Shown one piece after another: positions 25,072-33,833 of a stretch of 64,000 nt of DNA. Within the stretch, counting starts at the first letter, position 1; every line of letters starts with the position of its first letter. The stretch comes from Mucilaginibacter sp. KACC 22063 (GTDB taxonomy: Bacteria > Bacteroidota > Bacteroidia > Sphingobacteriales > Sphingobacteriaceae). The notes beneath the pieces are model-generated. The model saw only the letters and a program-made list of their open reading frames with translations, made no database searches and was not told the DNA's origin. The stretch is from positions 1,302,001-1,366,000 of the forward strand of contig NZ_CP117877.1 in assembly GCF_028736115.1 (NCBI RefSeq), in the 5' to 3' direction. The position numbers were made by a program, and so were the translations under genes.

Positions 25072-25458
25072 ATGACCGGATCTAACTTTAAAGATAAAGA
25101 CATGCAGGCCGTAATAGGCTGGGTGTTACGTTTAGGGGTAATTATCTCAATGGCTGTAGTATTTATAGGCGGTGTCATTTATTTGTACAGGCATGGCCAT
25201 ACCATAGCCGATTACAAAACATTCAGCGGTGTACCCGAGTTTCTTCAAACACCCCGAGGCATATTAAACGGCATTGTTACCTTTCGTGGCAGAGCTATTA
25301 TTCAGGCAGGTATTGTGCTGCTTATTGCCACACCGGTGATCCGTATTATTTGTTCGGCCATAGGGTTTATCATGGAGAAGGACTATCTCTATACAGGGAT
25401 AACCATTTTTGTACTCATGATTATTGTTATCGGGATGTTTACCGGGCATGCGGGTTAG
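25072..25458 (+). CDS. DUF1634 membrane protein
   Basis: 128 residues with three hydrophobic segments (about 13-37, 75-100, 103-125). DUF1634 proteins are typically encoded directly after a TauE/SafE permease, as here, so it is probably an accessory subunit (inference). Its TAG stop interlocks with the TAA stop of the convergent outer-membrane gene through the shared bases TTAG at 25455-25458. Confidence 0.85.
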   Translation: MTGSNFKDKDMQAVIGWVLRLGVIISMAVVFIGGVIYLYRHGHTIADYKTFSGVPEFLQTPRGILNGIVTFRGRAIIQAGIVLLIATPVIRIICSAIGFIMEKDYLYTGITIFVLMIIVIGMFTGHAG

Positions 25459-27905
25459 TTACCTACGCGCTTCTGTTCATCATCATTGCCTGTAATGTGT
25501 CTGCGGGCAGCTTTTACCGTCTTTTTGCCAAAACGGTAGGTAAAGCTTAAACGTACAATGCGCGTAGAGCGCTTATCGTATCCGCTGATGTCAATGTTAG
25601 AAAACATCGTCATATAGCTATCCCTGCGGGTGTTAAATATATCTTCGGCTGCAAGGCTTAACGAAGCTGTGCGGTTAAGGAAAGACTTGCTTATGCCCGC
25701 ATTAACGTAATATACTTCCCTTAAACTCGATAATCCAAAATAAGATGGAGATTCATAGTTGCCGCTTACATTCAGCTTCCAATTTTTCTTTATAGAGAAG
25801 TCCTGGTTAAGGTTAAATATAATGTCCTTACCGCCTTTGTCAAGTTTCAATACATCATCTTTAAAATGATAATAGGAAAACTCAGCGTAAAGGTTTGCAT
25901 TCCACCACGAAGTAATATCAACAGGAAGCGATGATTTTATCCCGTAATAGTTCATCCGTTTTATATTGAGGCGTGTAGTTATTAAGATGCTGTTTGCCGG
26001 ATTTTGATAAAAATAGCTGAAATGCCAGAAGTTGGATGTGGTCTGATAAAAGCCGGCAATATTATACTTATCATTAAGTGTATAGGTTAACTGTACAAGG
26101 TTGCTATAGGCAGGTTTTAAATACGGGTTGCCAACGGTATAATTGTAATTGTCCTGGTAAGCTATGGTTGAGTTAAGGCTTTCCATGCCGGGCAACTCTG
26201 CCGTACGGTTATAATCTAAGGTGATCAGTGAAGCTTTATCTGCCTGGTAATTAAACTGTACCATCGGGAAATATTGCATATAGTTGCGCTGGTACCCAAT
26301 GCCATAGGTTGCAACATTTGCATTTACATTGGTGCGTTGTACACGCAAACCTGCATGATAATTAAACCTGCTTAGTGTTTGGGTAAAATTGATATAGGCT
26401 ATCCCGGTTTTTTCTTTGTAGATAAACTGGCTGGTTAAGTCGGAAATAGGCTCGAAACCATTGTCAGTTAAATATGAAAAGTTCTGACTGTTATCATTCT
26501 TTATATAGGCGCCTTTAATACCTGCTTCAAACAGTATACCTTTACTGATCGGATTTGTATAATCAACCTTTAGTGTATTGTTGGTATACCTGGTGGGGGC
26601 AATGTTCTTTAATGTGTCATTTCCGTTGATGAGCGAAGCTTTGAGCGGGGATAACGACTTAACTATTGCTTGTTTTGCGGAACTGAAGATATCCTCATTG
26701 TTATGCCTGTTATATATTCCCATGTCAGCATCGGCACTTAGTGTCTGGTTGGTACGGCCAATTTTGCCGGCATAATTGATGTTGTAATTAATAATGTCAA
26801 CACTACGTTTCAGGTTTGACAGGGTAGTAAAGTTTGAATCTGGAATGGCATTGATAGATTTATAGGTAGAAGTGTTTTTGTCAAATTTGCTGTTATCTGA
26901 CGATCCTTTGATTAAGAATCCTATAGTATGGGCCGAATCTATATTAAAATCGGTACCGATACCGAAGCTTACCACGGGGGATTTTTGATTGTTGTAATAG
27001 CGTGTATCCAGTAAAATAGGATTTGTGCTGTACACTTCGCGCAGCGTATTGATGGTGTGATCGGTATAGCGGTAATTATAGCCGATATTCCCAAAAATGT
27101 TCACTTTGCGTGTACGGTAATTCCCTGAAAAAGCCGTGTTATAAAGGTGATAATTGCCATCTCCGCCGGTAACTGTAGCGCTGCCGTTAAAACCTTCATT
27201 TTTACCTTTCTTCAAAATAATATTGATGAAACCGCCATTGCCCATGTTATCATCCTTTGCCGAAGGGTTTTGTACCAGTTCTATCTGGTCAATGTTGTCT
27301 GATTGCAGGTTTTGCAGATAAGTGGCCATGTCGGCATCATTAAGCCGCAGCAATTTTCCGTTAATGGCAATGCTGGCCTGCTGGTTGCCACGTAAACTTA
27401 CAACACCGCCAGAATTTATTCTTACGCCCGGCGCATTAGATAATATATTAAAAGCCGATACGCCATTGGCCAGTATATTGCGGTCTATATTCAGGATCGT
27501 TTTATCCGGGCGTATTTCAATATACTTTCTTTTATCGGTAACAATTACTTCGCTTAGGTTTACGGCTGATGGTGTTAACCTTATAGTGTCAACGATGGTG
27601 ATATTATTGGCAGATATATGATAAGGCTTGGAGTAAAAAGTTTTAGCCCCAACCTTGGTCACCATAATAATATATGCCTGAGGCTTGATCGCTGAAAACT
27701 TAAATAAACCGTTTTTATCTGTACTTGTAGAACGGTAAAAAGAAGAATCGCGTTGAAGCAGCAAAACAACCGTGGCGGCTTCGGCAGCAGTAAGCGATTC
27801 ATTTATAACATGCCCCTGTAAAGCAGTCGATTTTATTTGAGCAAAGCCATACTTTGTAATACTGACAAAAAAAATAAGGAAAATAGCAGGTATAAGGTTT
27901 CTCAA
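25455..27905 (-). CDS. TonB-receptor-like outer membrane beta-barrel protein with carboxypeptidase-like domain
   Basis: 816 residues. Signal peptide (residues 1-22), a carboxypeptidase regulatory-like beta sandwich (about 28-110), a plug-like region (KYIEIRPDKTILNIDRNI, VSLRGNQQASIAINGKLL) and a C-terminal OMP_b-brl_3 barrel with closing RLSFTYRFGKK. The plug lacks an obvious TonB box. The start is TTG at 27905: no ATG or GTG exists between it and the upstream in-frame stop, and the signal peptide begins right there. Substrate unknown. Confidence 0.85.
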   Translation of the reverse strand: MRNLIPAIFLIFFVSITKYGFAQIKSTALQGHVINESLTAAEAATVVLLLQRDSSFYRSTSTDKNGLFKFSAIKPQAYIIMVTKVGAKTFYSKPYHISANNITIVDTIRLTPSAVNLSEVIVTDKRKYIEIRPDKTILNIDRNILANGVSAFNILSNAPGVRINSGGVVSLRGNQQASIAINGKLLRLNDADMATYLQNLQSDNIDQIELVQNPSAKDDNMGNGGFINIILKKGKNEGFNGSATVTGGDGNYHLYNTAFSGNYRTRKVNIFGNIGYNYRYTDHTINTLREVYSTNPILLDTRYYNNQKSPVVSFGIGTDFNIDSAHTIGFLIKGSSDNSKFDKNTSTYKSINAIPDSNFTTLSNLKRSVDIINYNINYAGKIGRTNQTLSADADMGIYNRHNNEDIFSSAKQAIVKSLSPLKASLINGNDTLKNIAPTRYTNNTLKVDYTNPISKGILFEAGIKGAYIKNDNSQNFSYLTDNGFEPISDLTSQFIYKEKTGIAYINFTQTLSRFNYHAGLRVQRTNVNANVATYGIGYQRNYMQYFPMVQFNYQADKASLITLDYNRTAELPGMESLNSTIAYQDNYNYTVGNPYLKPAYSNLVQLTYTLNDKYNIAGFYQTTSNFWHFSYFYQNPANSILITTRLNIKRMNYYGIKSSLPVDITSWWNANLYAEFSYYHFKDDVLKLDKGGKDIIFNLNQDFSIKKNWKLNVSGNYESPSYFGLSSLREVYYVNAGISKSFLNRTASLSLAAEDIFNTRRDSYMTMFSNIDISGYDKRSTRIVRLSFTYRFGKKTVKAARRHITGNDDEQKRVGN

Positions 27906-27924
27906 GGCAAGGTCAGTATTAAGT

Positions 27925-27945
27925 TATTTATTTAATAAATAAATA
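27925..27945. promoter_or_regulatory. Inverted repeat upstream of the outer-membrane gene
   Basis: A perfect 9-bp inverted repeat TATTTATTT-AAT-AAATAAATA, 20 nt upstream of the TTG start of the outer-membrane protein and in the divergent gap with the alpha/beta hydrolase. It could be an operator or a leader hairpin. The A/T composition makes chance occurrence possible. Confidence 0.3.
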
Positions 27946-28117
27946 TTAAGCAGATAGTTAATCACACGTTCTTTTATACGATTTTTTAAGAAAACAGTTA
28001 CAATATATTTAAATACTGGTTCTTTTTTGTTTATGTTGAAAAATATTAATCAACAGTTATCCGTATGCAGATTAACGTTAACTATTGTTAATTTCGCCAT
28101 TAGTTAATGAAATAAAT

Positions 28118-29425
28118 ATGAAGAAGCTGCTTCTGGTAATTGCTTTGTTTGCAATTAAAGCTTATGGGCAAGGTGAGCCTTTAAATTATAAAAACGCTAT
28201 TGTGAAGTTTAAGCGGTACTACAATGCAAAACAGTCTGACAGTATATTCAGCATGTTTTCGCCTGAGGTGCGCAACACCATGACAGCCGATAAAAACGCA
28301 CAGGCCATTGGCCAGTTGCAGGCACAATCCGGCAGTATGCTTCAAACCTCATTTCTTGGTATTGATAAAGGGGTAGCTACTTACAAAATTGGTTTTTCAA
28401 GAAACATCCTGGCCATGAAGATCAGCCTTAACAGCAAAGATCAGCTTGCCGGGTTATTATTTGATAATTATACAGAAACAGGAAGCGCTAAACCTCCAGT
28501 TAAGCCAATCGAATCGTCTTCTGCAATTGATGCATCAGATGGCGAATCGGCGTATAAAATGAAAGGCCTTACAGGCACTATTTATGGCACTTTAACTATG
28601 CCTGCAAATGCAAGCGGAAAGGTGCCTGTCGTAATTATTGTACCCGGATCGGGGCCTATAGACAGAAATGGGAACAGTGCTAAACTGGGTATTAATGCCA
28701 ACAGTTATAAATTATTAGCACAGGAATTTAGAAAGAACGGCATTGCCAGTTTAAGATATGATAAGCGTATGGTTGGCGAGAGTACCGGCACATTTAAAGA
28801 ATCGCAGTTACGTTTTGGCGATTATGTAGATGATGCGGTAGGCATGATCAGTCAGTTGCATGACGATGAGCGCTTTTCAAAAGTTATTATGCTTGGACAT
28901 GGCGAAGGTTCGCTGGTGGCTATTGTATCATCGCGCGACCAGCCTGTTGCAGGCTTCATTTCATTAGAGGGTGCCGGAAGGCCTGCTTACGAGATTCTTA
29001 CAGAACAGGCTAAAGCACAAACTGATTATGTGGGTACCAGATTTAAATCAATACTGGATAGCTTGCGCCGTGGTAAGGTTCAGGATAATGTAGATGCCTC
29101 ATTGTATTCGTTTGCACGCCCAAGTATCCAGCCTTATTTAATGACCTGGATGCAATATGACCCGCAGCATTTCGTAAAGATCGTAAAGGTGCCTACACTG
29201 GTAATTCAGGGTACCTCAGATCTGCAAAGCACGGTAGCTGATGCCGAGCGTTTGAAAAAAGGACGCTCGGATGTACAGATGACGATCATCCCCGAAATGA
29301 ACTATGTTTTAAAAAGCGCCCCTGTTGAGCGTGATAAAAACCTGGCGACTTACACCAACCCGGACCTGCCGTTAAAACCGGAATTGATGCCGGCGATATT
29401 GAGCTTCATTAGTAAACTAAAATAG
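28118..29425 (+). CDS. Alpha/beta hydrolase-fold protein with lost catalytic Ser and His (probable pseudoenzyme)
   Basis: 435 residues from the ATG at 28118. Signal peptide MKKLLLVIALFAIKAYGQ, an N-terminal DUF3887-like domain (about 20-120), then an alpha/beta-hydrolase domain. The oxyanion/glycine loop PGSGPIDRNG (177-185) and the acid in QGTSD (Asp368) are present. However, the nucleophile elbow reads GHGEGS (Gly262 where relatives have Ser; codon GGC at 28901-28903) and the C-terminal motif reads MNYVLK (Tyr396 where relatives have MNHVLK; codon TAT at 29303-29305). The frame is intact with no other sign of decay. Likely a binding protein or regulator, or catalytically changed. Confidence 0.85.
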   Translation: MKKLLLVIALFAIKAYGQGEPLNYKNAIVKFKRYYNAKQSDSIFSMFSPEVRNTMTADKNAQAIGQLQAQSGSMLQTSFLGIDKGVATYKIGFSRNILAMKISLNSKDQLAGLLFDNYTETGSAKPPVKPIESSSAIDASDGESAYKMKGLTGTIYGTLTMPANASGKVPVVIIVPGSGPIDRNGNSAKLGINANSYKLLAQEFRKNGIASLRYDKRMVGESTGTFKESQLRFGDYVDDAVGMISQLHDDERFSKVIMLGHGEGSLVAIVSSRDQPVAGFISLEGAGRPAYEILTEQAKAQTDYVGTRFKSILDSLRRGKVQDNVDASLYSFARPSIQPYLMTWMQYDPQHFVKIVKVPTLVIQGTSDLQSTVADAERLKKGRSDVQMTIIPEMNYVLKSAPVERDKNLATYTNPDLPLKPELMPAILSFISKLK

Positions 29426-29460
29426 AAAAAGGCGAAGAGTACTCTTCGCCTTTTTCTATT
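29421..29460. terminator. Perfect 40-bp palindromic bidirectional terminator containing both stop codons
   Basis: Each 20-nt half is the exact reverse complement of the other, with no spacer. Core AAAAAGGCGAAGAGT and its complement. The stop of the hydrolase gene (TAG 29423-29425) and the stop of the convergent dinB-like gene (TAG on the minus strand, 29458-29456) lie at mirror positions inside it. Poly-T tracts on both strands. Confidence 0.95.
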
Positions 29461-29926
29461 TCCATGCTTTCAATAGCCTTCGGATTAAAATAATCTCGCT
29501 GATATGATAGCTGGTATGGTCTGCCATTTGTAAAGCCTCGCGCAAAATGGTTTGCCCATCGCCATGCGGTATTTTTGTGTAAATATCTTCTGATTTTAAT
29601 AAACGGATAAATTCTTCCAGGTCACTTTCTATTTGTTTAATCGAATTATCCCATGCTTCATTGTCTTTTGGTGCAGCTTCTTTAGGCCAGTAATCATCCG
29701 GCCATTTGGGCGATTGATGATTACCGTCTTTGCTAAACTCCAGCATATCCCATTGTGCTATGCGTATATGCTCAACCAGTTGCCATATACTGTAGGGTAA
29801 GCCATAAGGGCGTTCGCCGCGTAATTCGGGTGCAAGGCCATCAATAGCATCCTGGAATGAAGCATGTGCAGTACCACCCTGCAAAAGTTTGACGATCTCG
29901 TCGGTTAAAATTTGATGATTGTTCAT
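29456..29926 (-). CDS. DinB family protein
   Basis: 156 residues. Four-helix-bundle DinB/YfiT-type protein with the metal-ligand pattern VEHIRIAQWD (first His) and DHTSYHISEIILIRR (last His pair). The superfamily includes bacillithiol S-transferases and mycothiol-dependent enzymes. With bshC in the same window a bacillithiol-linked role is possible but not shown. Convergent with the hydrolase-like gene across a shared terminator. Confidence 0.8.
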   Translation of the reverse strand: MNNHQILTDEIVKLLQGGTAHASFQDAIDGLAPELRGERPYGLPYSIWQLVEHIRIAQWDMLEFSKDGNHQSPKWPDDYWPKEAAPKDNEAWDNSIKQIESDLEEFIRLLKSEDIYTKIPHGDGQTILREALQMADHTSYHISEIILIRRLLKAWK

Positions 29927-30046
29927 TGTAATACCAAATTGGTTAGGTAGGCATTTTTATGTTTAATACTTTAACAAAACATCTGAAACGCCAAAAGTTT
30001 GAAATTATGTTTAAGTTTATCGTTTGATAACCAAACCCCGATTAAA

Positions 30047-31822
30047 GTGATCAGAAAACCCTTAATTATAGCTTTATTCTGTTCTGCAGCCATTTTTACC
30101 GGCTGTAAAAAAGATGGTGGAAGTGGCTCCATGCAACAGGCCGACAGCACAGCGTTCGGTGCTTACGAAGGCCACTTCTTAGATGCCTTATGGAAAGAGA
30201 ACCCTGATTGGGCTACCGTAACCGGCTACCATAAATACGATAGCTTATTAGTGATACCCGATGCAGGCAGCAGGGATAAACTGATCACCTTTGCTAAAAG
30301 GCAGTTAGATTCGTTAGGGAAATTTGACCTGAATACCTTATCAGACGGGGCAAAGATCGATTATCACCTGATTGAGAATCAAATGCAGGGTTTGCAGTGG
30401 GGTATTCAGCAAGAAAAGAGATTTGAGTGGGACCCGTCATCATATAATGTGATAGGTACATTTGCTTATATTCTGAACGAGAAATACGAGCCGTTGGATA
30501 AACGCCTGCGCAGCTTTTACCAGAAAATGGAGAAGGTGCCTATGTATTACAAAGAGGCCGAAAAGCAGATCAAAAATCCGGTGGTGGAGCTTACCAACTT
30601 GGCTATAGATCAGCATACAGGTGGTGTATCGGTATTTGAATCGGATTTCGCTGACTCATTGAAGAAAACCAACATCCCACAGGCTGAAAAACAAAAAATG
30701 CTGGACAGGGCTAAGTTGGCTACCGAAGCTATTAAAAGTTATGCAGCCTGGTTAAAAGCATTTAAAAATGACAAGCCGCGCAGTTTCAGGTTGGGCAAAG
30801 ATTTGTACAACGATAAATTTAAGTACGATATACAAGCATCTTCAACGGTACAGCAGATCTACAACGCGGCTATGGATCGTAAAAAGTACCTGCATCGCGA
30901 AATGGCGAAGTATAGTAAGCAATTGTGGCCTAAGTATTTTGGCAGCAAGCCAATGCCGTCAGATACGCTTGAGCTGATAGGGGATATGATCGACACGCTT
31001 TCTGCTAAACACGTTAAGCCGGACGAATTTCAGTCGGCTATTGAAAAGCAGATCCCTAAGCTGATCACCTTTGTTAAAGAAAAAGACCTGTTATACATAG
31101 ACCCGACCAAGCCTTTAGTGGTACGTAAAGAACCAGCTTATATGGCTGGTGTGGCAGGTGCATCTGTAAGTTCGCCCGGCCCGTATGATAAAACCGGTAA
31201 CACTTATTTTAATGTGGGCAGCTTAAGTGGCTGGCCTGCTGCAAAAGCAGAGAGCTACCTGCGGGAGTATAACCAATACATGCTGCAGATCCTTTGTATA
31301 CATGAAGCAATCCCCGGTCATTATACCCAACTGGTATATGCCAATAAGTCGCCAAGCTTAATTAAATCTGTTTTGGGTAATGGTACCATGATAGAAGGCT
31401 GGGCGGTTTATACAGAGCAAATGATGCTGGAAAACGGCTATGGCAATAATGAACCCGAAATGTGGCTGATGTGGTATAAGTGGAACCTGCGTTCGGTTTG
31501 CAATACCATACTTGATATAAGCGTACATACCGGTAACATGACTAAAGAACAGGCTATAAAAATGCTGACAAGAGAAGCGTTTCAGCAACAGGCCGAAGCA
31601 GAAGGTAAATGGAAACGTGTGACCGTAAGCAGTGTACAGTTAACCAGTTACTACACCGGTTATAAGGAAATCGTAGATTTAAGAGATGCTTATAAAAAGA
31701 AAATGGGTGATAAGTACAAGCTGAAAGAGTTTAACGAGAAGTTCTTAAGCTATGGCAGCTCGCCTGTAAAATATATTAAAGAATTAATGCTGGCTAACAA
31801 GCCTTCGAACAGCAAAAAGTAA
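30047..31822 (+). CDS. DUF885 family metallopeptidase-like lipoprotein
   Basis: 591 residues from a GTG at 30047. The signal sequence MIRKPLIIALFCSAAIFTGC ends in a lipobox Cys, and a -7-like TTTG at 30023-30026 lies just upstream, so a longer frame from a TTG at 29999 is disfavoured. DUF885 core with HEAIPGH (His419, Glu420, His425), a gluzincin-like zinc site. Such proteins act on peptides or amides but few are characterised. Anchored in a membrane facing the periplasm. Confidence 0.85.
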   Translation: MIRKPLIIALFCSAAIFTGCKKDGGSGSMQQADSTAFGAYEGHFLDALWKENPDWATVTGYHKYDSLLVIPDAGSRDKLITFAKRQLDSLGKFDLNTLSDGAKIDYHLIENQMQGLQWGIQQEKRFEWDPSSYNVIGTFAYILNEKYEPLDKRLRSFYQKMEKVPMYYKEAEKQIKNPVVELTNLAIDQHTGGVSVFESDFADSLKKTNIPQAEKQKMLDRAKLATEAIKSYAAWLKAFKNDKPRSFRLGKDLYNDKFKYDIQASSTVQQIYNAAMDRKKYLHREMAKYSKQLWPKYFGSKPMPSDTLELIGDMIDTLSAKHVKPDEFQSAIEKQIPKLITFVKEKDLLYIDPTKPLVVRKEPAYMAGVAGASVSSPGPYDKTGNTYFNVGSLSGWPAAKAESYLREYNQYMLQILCIHEAIPGHYTQLVYANKSPSLIKSVLGNGTMIEGWAVYTEQMMLENGYGNNEPEMWLMWYKWNLRSVCNTILDISVHTGNMTKEQAIKMLTREAFQQQAEAEGKWKRVTVSSVQLTSYYTGYKEIVDLRDAYKKKMGDKYKLKEFNEKFLSYGSSPVKYIKELMLANKPSNSKK

Positions 31823-31823
31823 T

Positions 31824-31851
31824 AATAGCGGCGATTTACATCGCTGCTATT
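31824..31851. terminator. Bidirectional terminator between DUF885 and nucleoside phosphorylase genes
   Basis: A 12-bp stem with one mismatch (31824-31835 with 31840-31851, loop TTAC). It starts one base after the DUF885 stop and contains the stop of the convergent phosphorylase gene. Weak T tails, so termination strength is uncertain. Confidence 0.55.
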
Positions 31852-32708
31852 CTATCCAGTACTTCAACAATAAAGCGTTGCATAATTTCAGCAGGTTGCC
31901 TGCTGAAATTATTTTTTATACGGTTTGCCAACAGCACATTAAATGAGATTGCTTTATGCCCCAAGGCTTTGGCCATGCTATAAATTCCGGCTGTTTCCAT
32001 CTCCAGGTTGGTAATGCGTTTGCCATCAAACTCAAATTTCTCAATAATATCAAGCAATTGCGGAATTACCGATTGTGCCCGTACCTGCCTGCCTTGCGGC
32101 GCATAAAAACCAGGGGCTGTAATGGTTATACCTTTTGGCAAATTTTCGCTAAGCTTGCTAAGCAGCTCGTCACTTGCAGAAGTTATATAAGGCTTCAGTG
32201 AAAAATCATTCGGCAAAGTATAATTAAAAGCATTTAATAATGCTTGCTCGTCATCAGTTAGCTTATGCTTGTAAAAATGCATCAGCGCATCCATGCCGAT
32301 AGCGGATTCAGAAACCAGTAAGCTATCTACAGGGATATCAGCCTGAACGGTACCCGATGTGCCGATACGAATAAAATTGAGTTGTTTCAATTCAGGGTTG
32401 ACAGTGCGTGTATGCAGGTCAATGTTTACTAAGGCATCAAGCTCGTTTAAAACAATGTCGATATTATCTGTACCGATACCGGTTGATACCACACTAAGCC
32501 GTTTGTTACCCATGTGTCCGGTATGCGTAATAAACTCACGTTTTCCCTTTTTTAATTCTATACTATCAAAGTGCCTGCTCACCTCTGCAACACGGTCTTG
32601 ATCGCCTACCAGGATAACCGTTTGAGCAATATCTCCGGGCAGTAGGTTAAGGTGGTATAAGCTGCCGTCGGCGTTCAGTATTAAGTCAGTATCAGATATG
32701 GTATTCAT
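31836..32708 (-). CDS. Nucleoside phosphorylase (uridine/purine phosphorylase family)
   Basis: 290 residues. PNP/UDP phosphorylase fold: VILVGDQDRVAEVSRHF near the N-terminus (phosphate-binding), STGIGTDNIDIVLNEL, RIGTSGTVQADIP and NLEMETAGIYSMAKALGHKA (nucleoside-binding Glu-Met-Glu). Phosphorolysis of a nucleoside to base and ribose-1-phosphate. The EMET motif suits the uridine-phosphorylase branch, but purine activity cannot be excluded. Its promoter box ends 6 nt before the ATG. Confidence 0.85.
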   Translation of the reverse strand: MNTISDTDLILNADGSLYHLNLLPGDIAQTVILVGDQDRVAEVSRHFDSIELKKGKREFITHTGHMGNKRLSVVSTGIGTDNIDIVLNELDALVNIDLHTRTVNPELKQLNFIRIGTSGTVQADIPVDSLLVSESAIGMDALMHFYKHKLTDDEQALLNAFNYTLPNDFSLKPYITSASDELLSKLSENLPKGITITAPGFYAPQGRQVRAQSVIPQLLDIIEKFEFDGKRITNLEMETAGIYSMAKALGHKAISFNVLLANRIKNNFSRQPAEIMQRFIVEVLDRIAAM

Positions 32709-32713
32709 CAGGG

Positions 32714-32721
32714 CAAATGTA
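32714..32721 (-). promoter_or_regulatory. -7 box TACATTTG next to the phosphorylase start
   Basis: An exact TAnnTTTG on the minus strand ending 6 nt before the ATG at 32708, predicting a leaderless or nearly leaderless mRNA. Confidence 0.55.
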
Positions 32722-32887
32722 TAAAACTATGTTTCCAAAAATTATTACTTTTGAAGTGCCTGCAAATATCAGGCAGCTACTCCAATGGTAATATAACAGC
32801 CTGTCTGTACAATACAAACATTAATGTTAACCGGCAGGCGCACGCTTCCTGTTATAGTTCAGTCTGTTATTATTAAAAGTATATTTT

Positions 32888-33535
32888 ATGCCTGTTGGAC
32901 CAGATCCTGATGTGGTTTACCCATTGCCGCATTATAAAAATTTAGTTTTTCTTAAAAATATCATCACCCGCCCCAATATTGAAGTAGGGGATTTTACCTA
33001 TTACGATGATTTGGACGACCCTTATAATTTCGAAAAGAATGTGATTTATCACTTCGACTTTTTAGGTGATAAATTGATTATCGGGAAGTTTTGTGCCATA
33101 GCTTCCGGCGTAAAATTTATTATGAACGGCGCCAATCATGAAACCGCCCCAATCTCTACATTCCCGTTTGCCATTTTCGGTAATGACTGGGAGCAAATTA
33201 ATGAAGGTGCCGATATAAAAAGTAAGTATCCGTTTAAAGGCGATACCATCATTGGCAACGATGTTTGGATTGGTCACGGTGCCACCATTATGCCCGGAGT
33301 AAAGATTGGAAACGGTTGTATCATTGCCACAGGTGCTTTGGTAACAAAAGATGTTCCTGACTATGCCGTTGTTGGTGGCAATCCTGCTTGTATTATACGT
33401 ATGCGTTTTGATGCAACTACTATCGAAAGGCTTAATACCATTGCCTGGTGGAATTGGGGTGCTGAAAAGATCATGCCCAATATTAAGCTCATCAATAGTG
33501 CAGATGTAGATGCACTTGAAAAAGCCAATCTTTAA
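32888..33535 (+). CDS. CatB-related / Vat-like xenobiotic O-acetyltransferase
   Basis: 215 residues of the left-handed beta-helix (hexapeptide repeat) family. Closely resembles streptogramin A acetyltransferases: IEVGDFTYYD, KLIIGKFCAIASGVKFIMNGANHET (catalytic His84 in GANH), KGDTIIGNDVWIGHGATIMPGVKIG and GGNPACIIRMRFD, then WWNW. It would transfer acetyl from acetyl-CoA to a hydroxyl group. Whether it inactivates streptogramin A, chloramphenicol or a cellular sugar is unknown. No mobile-element sequence is adjacent, so it looks like a resident chromosomal gene. Confidence 0.85.
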   Translation: MPVGPDPDVVYPLPHYKNLVFLKNIITRPNIEVGDFTYYDDLDDPYNFEKNVIYHFDFLGDKLIIGKFCAIASGVKFIMNGANHETAPISTFPFAIFGNDWEQINEGADIKSKYPFKGDTIIGNDVWIGHGATIMPGVKIGNGCIIATGALVTKDVPDYAVVGGNPACIIRMRFDATTIERLNTIAWWNWGAEKIMPNIKLINSADVDALEKANL

Positions 33536-33586
33536 CTTGGCAAGTATTTTGCTTTAAAGTTGGTATATCTACTAAATAATAAAGTT

Positions 33587-33763
33587 ATGGCAAAGTACTC
33601 AGAAAAAGCCAGCGAAAAAGTTGGAGAAACAATGCACGAAATGAAAGAAGGGAAGCTTAAAAGCGGTAGTGGTAAAAAGGTTACCAGTAAAAAACAAGCC
33701 GTAGCCATCGGGCTTTCAGAAGCGCGTAAAGAAGGCGCTAAAGTGCCGAAAAAGAAATCATAA
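33587..33763 (+). CDS. DUF6496 family small basic protein
   Basis: 58 residues from the ATG at 33587 (an earlier ATG at 33560 has no family support): MAKYSEKASEKVGETMHEMKEGKLKSGSGKKVTSKKQAVAIGLSEARKEGAKVPKKKS. Very lysine-rich, with the KSGSGKKVTSxKQAxAIGLSEAR pattern found in many bacteria. Function unknown. A nucleic-acid-binding or stress role has been suspected from composition. Monocistronic, with a strong terminator. Confidence 0.85.
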   Translation: MAKYSEKASEKVGETMHEMKEGKLKSGSGKKVTSKKQAVAIGLSEARKEGAKVPKKKS

Positions 33764-33768
33764 TAAAT

Positions 33769-33800
33769 AAAAATGCCTCTCCAATCGGAGAGGCATTTTT
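33769..33800. terminator. Bidirectional terminator after the DUF6496 gene
   Basis: A perfect 14-bp stem (AAAAATGCCTCTCC, 33769-33782, with 33787-33800), loop AATC, T run on both strands. Serves the DUF6496 gene and the convergent DUF2911 gene. Confidence 0.85.
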
Positions 33801-33833
33801 GTATACGGTTTTATATATTATAAACGCTTGTAA

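Noticed and set aside
31824..31851. Riboswitch or attenuator near the nucleoside phosphorylase
   Set aside because: The hairpin is at the 3' ends of two convergent genes, so it is better read as a terminator.
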